Shown here: positions 37,442-40,679 of the stretch, in pieces
How positions within the stretch are numbered: position 1 is the stretch's first letter
How the letters are laid out: every line of letters begins with the position of its first letter
IMG/VR virus record: IMGVR_UViG_3300042298_002501
Span: 1 to 40,679 of that record
From: a virus
Reading direction: 5' to 3' (one strand)
DNA length: 40,679 nt
Position numbers and translations under genes: made by a program
Notes under the pieces: model-generated
Told to the model about the DNA's origin: nothing
What the model saw: only the letters and a program-made list of their open reading frames with translations
Databases searched by the model: none

Positions 37442-39324
37442 GATACTTCGTACCTCTTTAACTGAGTTACTATATTGCTAATTTGAGTTGTACTCAAAAT
37501 AGCTTTGATTCTTCCACTTTCAAGTTCATCTGGTAGACGGTCAAGGATAGGTGTAAAGTCAACATCAATTTCTCCTATCCCTTCCAGGATAGAAGTGATT
37601 CCAGTTTCCAATGTTTCTTGTTCTGCTAATCCGTCACGAATTGCATCAATGGTTTCTTGGTCCAATGAAGTTGGGATTTCGGCAATACCATCTAGGATAG
37701 AAGTGATTCCAGTTTCCAATGTTTCTTCTTTTGCCAGCCCACTTTGAATTGCTTCAATACTATGAACATGGATTGCCGGATTGATAAATCCTACTGAGCC
37801 TACCTCTGGTGGTTCGCTGAACGGTTCCTCAATCTCGATGATTCCGTACTCATCCTCCTGGGTGTAGGAAATAATGGGTGAGTCGTCGTAGGGCAGATTC
37901 GATTCGGCATCCATGTAGAGGACTGTATGGCTGAATGAATCGTTAGTGTACCCTGTTAGATTAACACTAAATCTTCCTACTTCTGGGGTAATGTCATCGG
38001 TGACTTCAAATTCAATTGTTGGGTTTGCTTGTCTTAATTTCTTTAATGTCCAAGCAAGACTATGGTTGGTGTCGTCGTAATCTCGAAGATCAGCTTCATG
38101 AACACCGTCAACAATGTCAGGAATGTTTGCGGAAATTGCCGCTGCTAAGATTGCTGGATCGAGGATTAAACCTGTTCCGGTTTGTAAAAATCCGGTATAT
38201 CCGTAAGTCACGCCGCCTGCAACATTTTGCGTAGATGGGAGTGTTGGTGCATTTAATTGGAATGGTAAGATTTTCCCATTCAAACTGGAAGACGCTGTGT
38301 ACACCATCGCATCTTGGGATGTTTGGTTTATGATTGTGTTGGTTGAAACTATGGTTGAATTACTTATTAGTATTCTTCCACTATTATTGATAGTAGTATT
38401 TGATAAATTGAATAAACAACCATCAACATAAAATGTAGAAGTGGCTAATATAGAAATTGTCTGATTCTGGATGTTTAAAACTGAACTACTACCATTGCCC
38501 GCTATAAAAAACGCTGTAGAGTTAGTTGACTGATAGTTTCCTGTAAAATTAAAAGTACAAGAACCAGTACCTACCGAAAAAATTCTTTGTATAGAACCCG
38601 ACATGTTTCCTGTATAGTTACAAGTGCCTGATCCCGCGAAAACACTTGCTAAAATACCAGCACCGTTTGTAGAAATATCTCCCACAAAGTTAACAGTAAA
38701 GACCGCTTGAAGCGGGATAAGAGTTTGCCCGCTTGATACATTGATTGAAGACGTACTACCGAGATTTGAATGATTCCAAGCACTTCCATTAGGGGAACTT
38801 CCGTTTAGACTCACTAACCGGAAACAGTTAGCACTTGTTGTGAAATACCCAATTGTGTTAAGAATTGTACCAGATCCAGAAACTGAGGCAATTTGTACTG
38901 ATTGTGCGGCGTTATACAATTCATTTTGCGGGTTACTGTCTTTTGCATAAAAATTAAGTGTTCCACCATTTAAATCAATTATTCTATTTCCGGCAGTAGT
39001 ATTTGACGCGGTTATAGACCACCGTCCAATAAAAGTAATAAACATTCCAGCAATAACATTAGTGTTGCAAAGTTTATTACCAAGTAGATTGCTTGAACCC
39101 GAAACAAAAAATCCATTTGTGGCAGTAATCGTTCTTGTTGTTCCGCTGATCTCGAATCGACCACTTACAGTATCCCATGTAATACTTTCGGCTACAAAAT
39201 CAATATCAAAAAGTAATGTATGTCCTTTAATGATTAAGGTGTCACCTGCTTGCGGAATCTGAGCCGGACTCCAATTCGTAGAAGTTGTTAAGTTTACATT
39301 TCCGGTTGAAGTCAAAGTTGCCAT
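37438..39324 (-). CDS. Large beta-rich (right-handed helix-like) surface protein, 628 aa
   Basis: Residues about 1-400 are rich in Ser, Thr, Asn and Gly with repeated short strands (NTIINQTSQD, SVLNIQNQTISILATST), the look of a parallel beta-helix fibre or depolymerase. Near the C-terminus two copies of a unit containing ETLETGITSIL occur in tandem, giving an alpha-helical duplicated module. Location upstream of the portal is unusual for a tail fibre, so a head fibre or receptor-binding protein is possible. No catalytic motif is recognised. Confidence 0.65.
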   Translation of the reverse strand: MATLTSTGNVNLTTSTNWSPAQIPQAGDTLIIKGHTLLFDIDFVAESITWDTVSGRFEISGTTRTITATNGFFVSGSSNLLGNKLCNTNVIAGMFITFIGRWSITASNTTAGNRIIDLNGGTLNFYAKDSNPQNELYNAAQSVQIASVSGSGTILNTIGYFTTSANCFRLVSLNGSSPNGSAWNHSNLGSTSSINVSSGQTLIPLQAVFTVNFVGDISTNGAGILASVFAGSGTCNYTGNMSGSIQRIFSVGTGSCTFNFTGNYQSTNSTAFFIAGNGSSSVLNIQNQTISILATSTFYVDGCLFNLSNTTINNSGRILISNSTIVSTNTIINQTSQDAMVYTASSSLNGKILPFQLNAPTLPSTQNVAGGVTYGYTGFLQTGTGLILDPAILAAAISANIPDIVDGVHEADLRDYDDTNHSLAWTLKKLRQANPTIEFEVTDDITPEVGRFSVNLTGYTNDSFSHTVLYMDAESNLPYDDSPIISYTQEDEYGIIEIEEPFSEPPEVGSVGFINPAIHVHSIEAIQSGLAKEETLETGITSILDGIAEIPTSLDQETIDAIRDGLAEQETLETGITSILEGIGEIDVDFTPILDRLPDELESGRIKAILSTTQISNIVTQLKRYEVS

Positions 39325-39325
39325 A

Positions 39326-39868
39326 TCAAACCCACAAGGTTGAAATTTCTTCGATTAAAGATTCTTCTTTTACTTTTCCAGAACTTATTAGGTCAACAAC
39401 TTGATTTGAGAACTGTTGCCACTTATCTCGCAATTGTGATATGCGTTGAAATTCTTGATTGGCGAGTTGCTGACGATTGTAATTTTCTCTTTCTGATTGA
39501 ATCCAATCAAGAGTTGGTTGTTGTAAACCTAAGTTCTGCCATTTGGGTCCGGTCCATAAAGAATATGACAAAATGAAATTTGTTAATTCTTGGGGCCATT
39601 TAGCCGAAAAAGCAATTTGTTGTATTTGTTTTTGAGCACTATCTGATGAAAGGTTTGCTCCACCGTTTGAAGCTGCATTAAATACAATTTGTGCTTCAAC
39701 ATCTATTTTTGCTACAGACTGAACCGTACTGGCTACAAGTCTACGATACCCTTTATCGGGAAATGCTGTTTCAATATCTTCGAACCGCATTTTCTTACCA
39801 GTTGGGATTTTAACAGTGGTAAGAAGATCATCCAAAATTTCTTGATTGGTTAAATTAAAATCAATCAT
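39326..39868 (-). CDS. Hypothetical helical protein, 180 aa
   Basis: Helical, Gln/Asn-rich, with MIDFNLTNQEILDDLLTTVK and QFSNQVVDLISSGKVKEESL. ATG 39868 has AGGACAAACC upstream and overlaps the upstream stop. By position in the structural block it could be a scaffold, terminase small-subunit-like or assembly protein, but no family is recognised. Confidence 0.55.
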   Translation of the reverse strand: MIDFNLTNQEILDDLLTTVKIPTGKKMRFEDIETAFPDKGYRRLVASTVQSVAKIDVEAQIVFNAASNGGANLSSDSAQKQIQQIAFSAKWPQELTNFILSYSLWTGPKWQNLGLQQPTLDWIQSERENYNRQQLANQEFQRISQLRDKWQQFSNQVVDLISSGKVKEESLIEEISTLWV

Positions 39869-40085
39869 GGTTTGTCCTCTGAAATAAATAGCGGTCCAGT
39901 AGAAGGGATTCTTTTTCAAACTTGTCTAATCGTTCTTCGAGTTCTCTTTGCTTCTTCCAGAGGACATAACGATCAAATGCCTTAGAGCAGATAATCAAGA
40001 ACAAGATGAATGTGACAACGATGTACCACAGAACAATTAAGTTTTCGTCGGAAGCAATGGATTCATAGTGGGTCTGTTTGCTCAT
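39861..40085 (-). CDS. Membrane protein with cytoplasmic coiled coil, 74 aa
   Basis: One transmembrane segment (LIVLWYIVVTFILFLIIC) is followed by a charged coiled-coil tail (LWKKQRELEERLDKFEKESL). AAAGGAACTTCAA precedes the ATG. Shape resembles phage i-spanin or holin-accessory proteins but also other small membrane proteins. It overlaps the next gene by 8 bases. Confidence 0.6.
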   Translation of the reverse strand: MSKQTHYESIASDENLIVLWYIVVTFILFLIICSKAFDRYVLWKKQRELEERLDKFEKESLLLDRYLFQRTNHD

Positions 40086-40206
40086 TTGAAGTTCCTTTGA
40101 ACCAAGCGATCATGTTGAGGGCGAGACGAATCGGGTTCATGTCGAAACTGGGGCACGACAAAATCGGCTCGAAAACATATTCATAAACTACGCGGATAAT
40201 ATTCAT
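40063..40206 (-). CDS. Small hypothetical protein, 47 aa
   Basis: A short gene reading MNIIRVVYEYVFEPILSCPS with a basic amphipathic middle (NPIRLALNMIAWFKG). The ATG overlaps the stop of the 102-residue gene as ATGA and its end overlaps the next gene, which supports translation by coupling. No ribosome-binding site of its own is clear. Function unknown. Confidence 0.5.
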   Translation of the reverse strand: MNIIRVVYEYVFEPILSCPSFDMNPIRLALNMIAWFKGTSNEQTDPL

Positions 40207-40511
40207 TTGGTGTCGCCGGGAAGGAATTGTTGTTGAAGGTCTTTAATACGTTGTTCTAAATGCTCGCAACTTTTCTTTAATGCCGCTCTATCAGATTCGC
40301 ATTCGACGCGATAATCTTCAAGATTCTTAATGTGTTCTTTTCCATGTTTAACATCGATCTCTAAAGAATCAATTCTTGATAGCATGAGTTTAAGATTAAA
40401 CCCATACAAAGTTGCTACTGTAACTGAAAGAGCACTTACAACACCTGTGATAGCCCAAGGTATGTAGCTTGTTAAATCACCTTGAGGGTTATCAGGAAGA
40501 CCTTCAGACAT
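40203..40511 (-). CDS. Holin-like membrane protein with coiled coil, 102 aa
   Basis: A short polar N-terminus, one hydrophobic segment (YIPWAITGVVSALSVTVATL, about residues 16-35), then a long charged coiled coil (DSLEIDVKHGKEHIKNLEDY onward). This is the shape of XhlA/haemolysin-type holin partners and spanin-like proteins. No lysin is visible in the window, so lysis function remains a guess. GAGAAGATA precedes the ATG. Confidence 0.6.
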   Translation of the reverse strand: MSEGLPDNPQGDLTSYIPWAITGVVSALSVTVATLYGFNLKLMLSRIDSLEIDVKHGKEHIKNLEDYRVECESDRAALKKSCEHLEQRIKDLQQQFLPGDTK

Positions 40512-40518
40512 TATCTTC

Positions 40519-40679
40519 TCACTTAATTAAGGAACGAAGAGATTCAGCTGTAATAAAACCTTGATGAATAATTGTTCTTCCATTGTGTTGAATTTCTATT
40601 CTTGGTGCTGAATCAGTAAAATTTGCTGGATTCGCTTCAATAAATGAAATATCAAATTCGTCTTTTAACTTTGGATATG
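40519..40679 (-). CDS. C-terminal end of a gene extending beyond the right edge
   Basis: The 3' part of a minus-strand gene ends with a stop at 40521-40519. The visible part contains NFTDSAPRIEIQHNGRTIIH and GFITAESLRSLIK. The strand, then Gly-turn, then GFxxAExLxxLI pattern is thioredoxin-like, but the catalytic half is outside the window. It opens the operon that runs into the membrane proteins. Confidence 0.6.
   Translation of the reverse strand, partial: YPKLKDEFDISFIEANPANFTDSAPRIEIQHNGRTIIHQGFITAESLRSLIK

Noticed and set aside
1-40679. Integrase, excisionase or other lysogeny recombinase
   Set aside because: None recognisable; lysogeny cannot be claimed despite operator-like sites and a possible tRNA-derived attachment site.

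Overview
This 40.7 kb window looks like most of a tailed-phage (siphovirus-like) genome or prophage. Essentially every gene is on the minus strand and reads right to left, tightly packed, with stop/start overlaps of the ATGA, TAATG and TGATG kind. The host is probably a planctomycete. This is an inference from two family resemblances recalled from memory: the secreted C-terminal module at 4683-5189, and the Cys/His pattern of the small protein at 23557-23775. Most of the window is AT-leaning, but the stretch at about 18.6-22.5 kb is visibly richer in G+C and in repeats.

Layout, read right to left as transcribed. (1) 40.7-36.99 kb: small membrane/coiled-coil proteins, a large predicted beta-rich fibre or surface protein, and a small protein just before the portal. 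(2) 36.99-30.4 kb: head and connector genes, namely the portal, a fused prohead protease-major capsid protein, a capsid-cement-like protein, head-tail and tail-completion proteins, the tail tube, and two tail-assembly chaperones in a -1 frame relationship. (3) 30.4-22.9 kb: a 1311-residue tape measure, tail-tip or baseplate-like proteins, a Cys-rich protein and a glycosyltransferase-like protein. A terminator-like hairpin lies inside one coding region. (4) 22.9-18.5 kb: a repeat-rich island. It holds 1.2 kb and 0.7 kb of non-coding DNA with four different repeat arrays, three leader hairpins, a poly-G tract, and a four-gene operon ending in a ParB-like protein. It could be a replication, partition or maintenance region. 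(5) 18.5-13.4 kb: an early-type operon behind a consensus promoter with an operator-like palindrome. It has small unknown genes, a tandem gene duplication and a sugar cassette (GT8, GT32, UDP-GlcNAc 2-epimerase). (6) 13.4-5.2 kb: DNA metabolism, with a UvrD/Rep-type helicase, ATP-dependent ligase, DUF559-like nuclease, HTH protein, Fe-S uracil-DNA glycosylase, a CsrA-like regulator overlapping a PD-(D/E)XK nuclease, a Sak4-like ATPase and a DUF669-like protein. (7) 5.2-0 kb: a secreted protein, a tRNA-like element, small membrane proteins, and nucleotide-metabolism genes (dATP/dGTP diphosphohydrolase-like, NUDIX-like, ThyX).

The replication genes form a recombination-type set (exonuclease-like nuclease, Sak4-like ATPase, annealing/SSB-associated protein, helicase, ligase). 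No DNA polymerase, primase, integrase, terminase or lysin is recognisable here. ThyX, the dNTP hydrolases and uracil-DNA glycosylase suggest the phage manages thymidine/uracil and dNTP pools.

The most unusual observations are the CsrA-like protein with an insertion, whose conserved end overlaps the nuclease start; two inverted-repeat elements 9.3 kb apart sharing an identical 21-base core in opposite orientations; the ParB-like island with 17-bp and 14-bp tandem repeats and three GGUU-loop leader hairpins; and a tRNA-Pro-like element lacking a D arm. All assignments come from reading sequence and motifs; no searches or folding programs were run.
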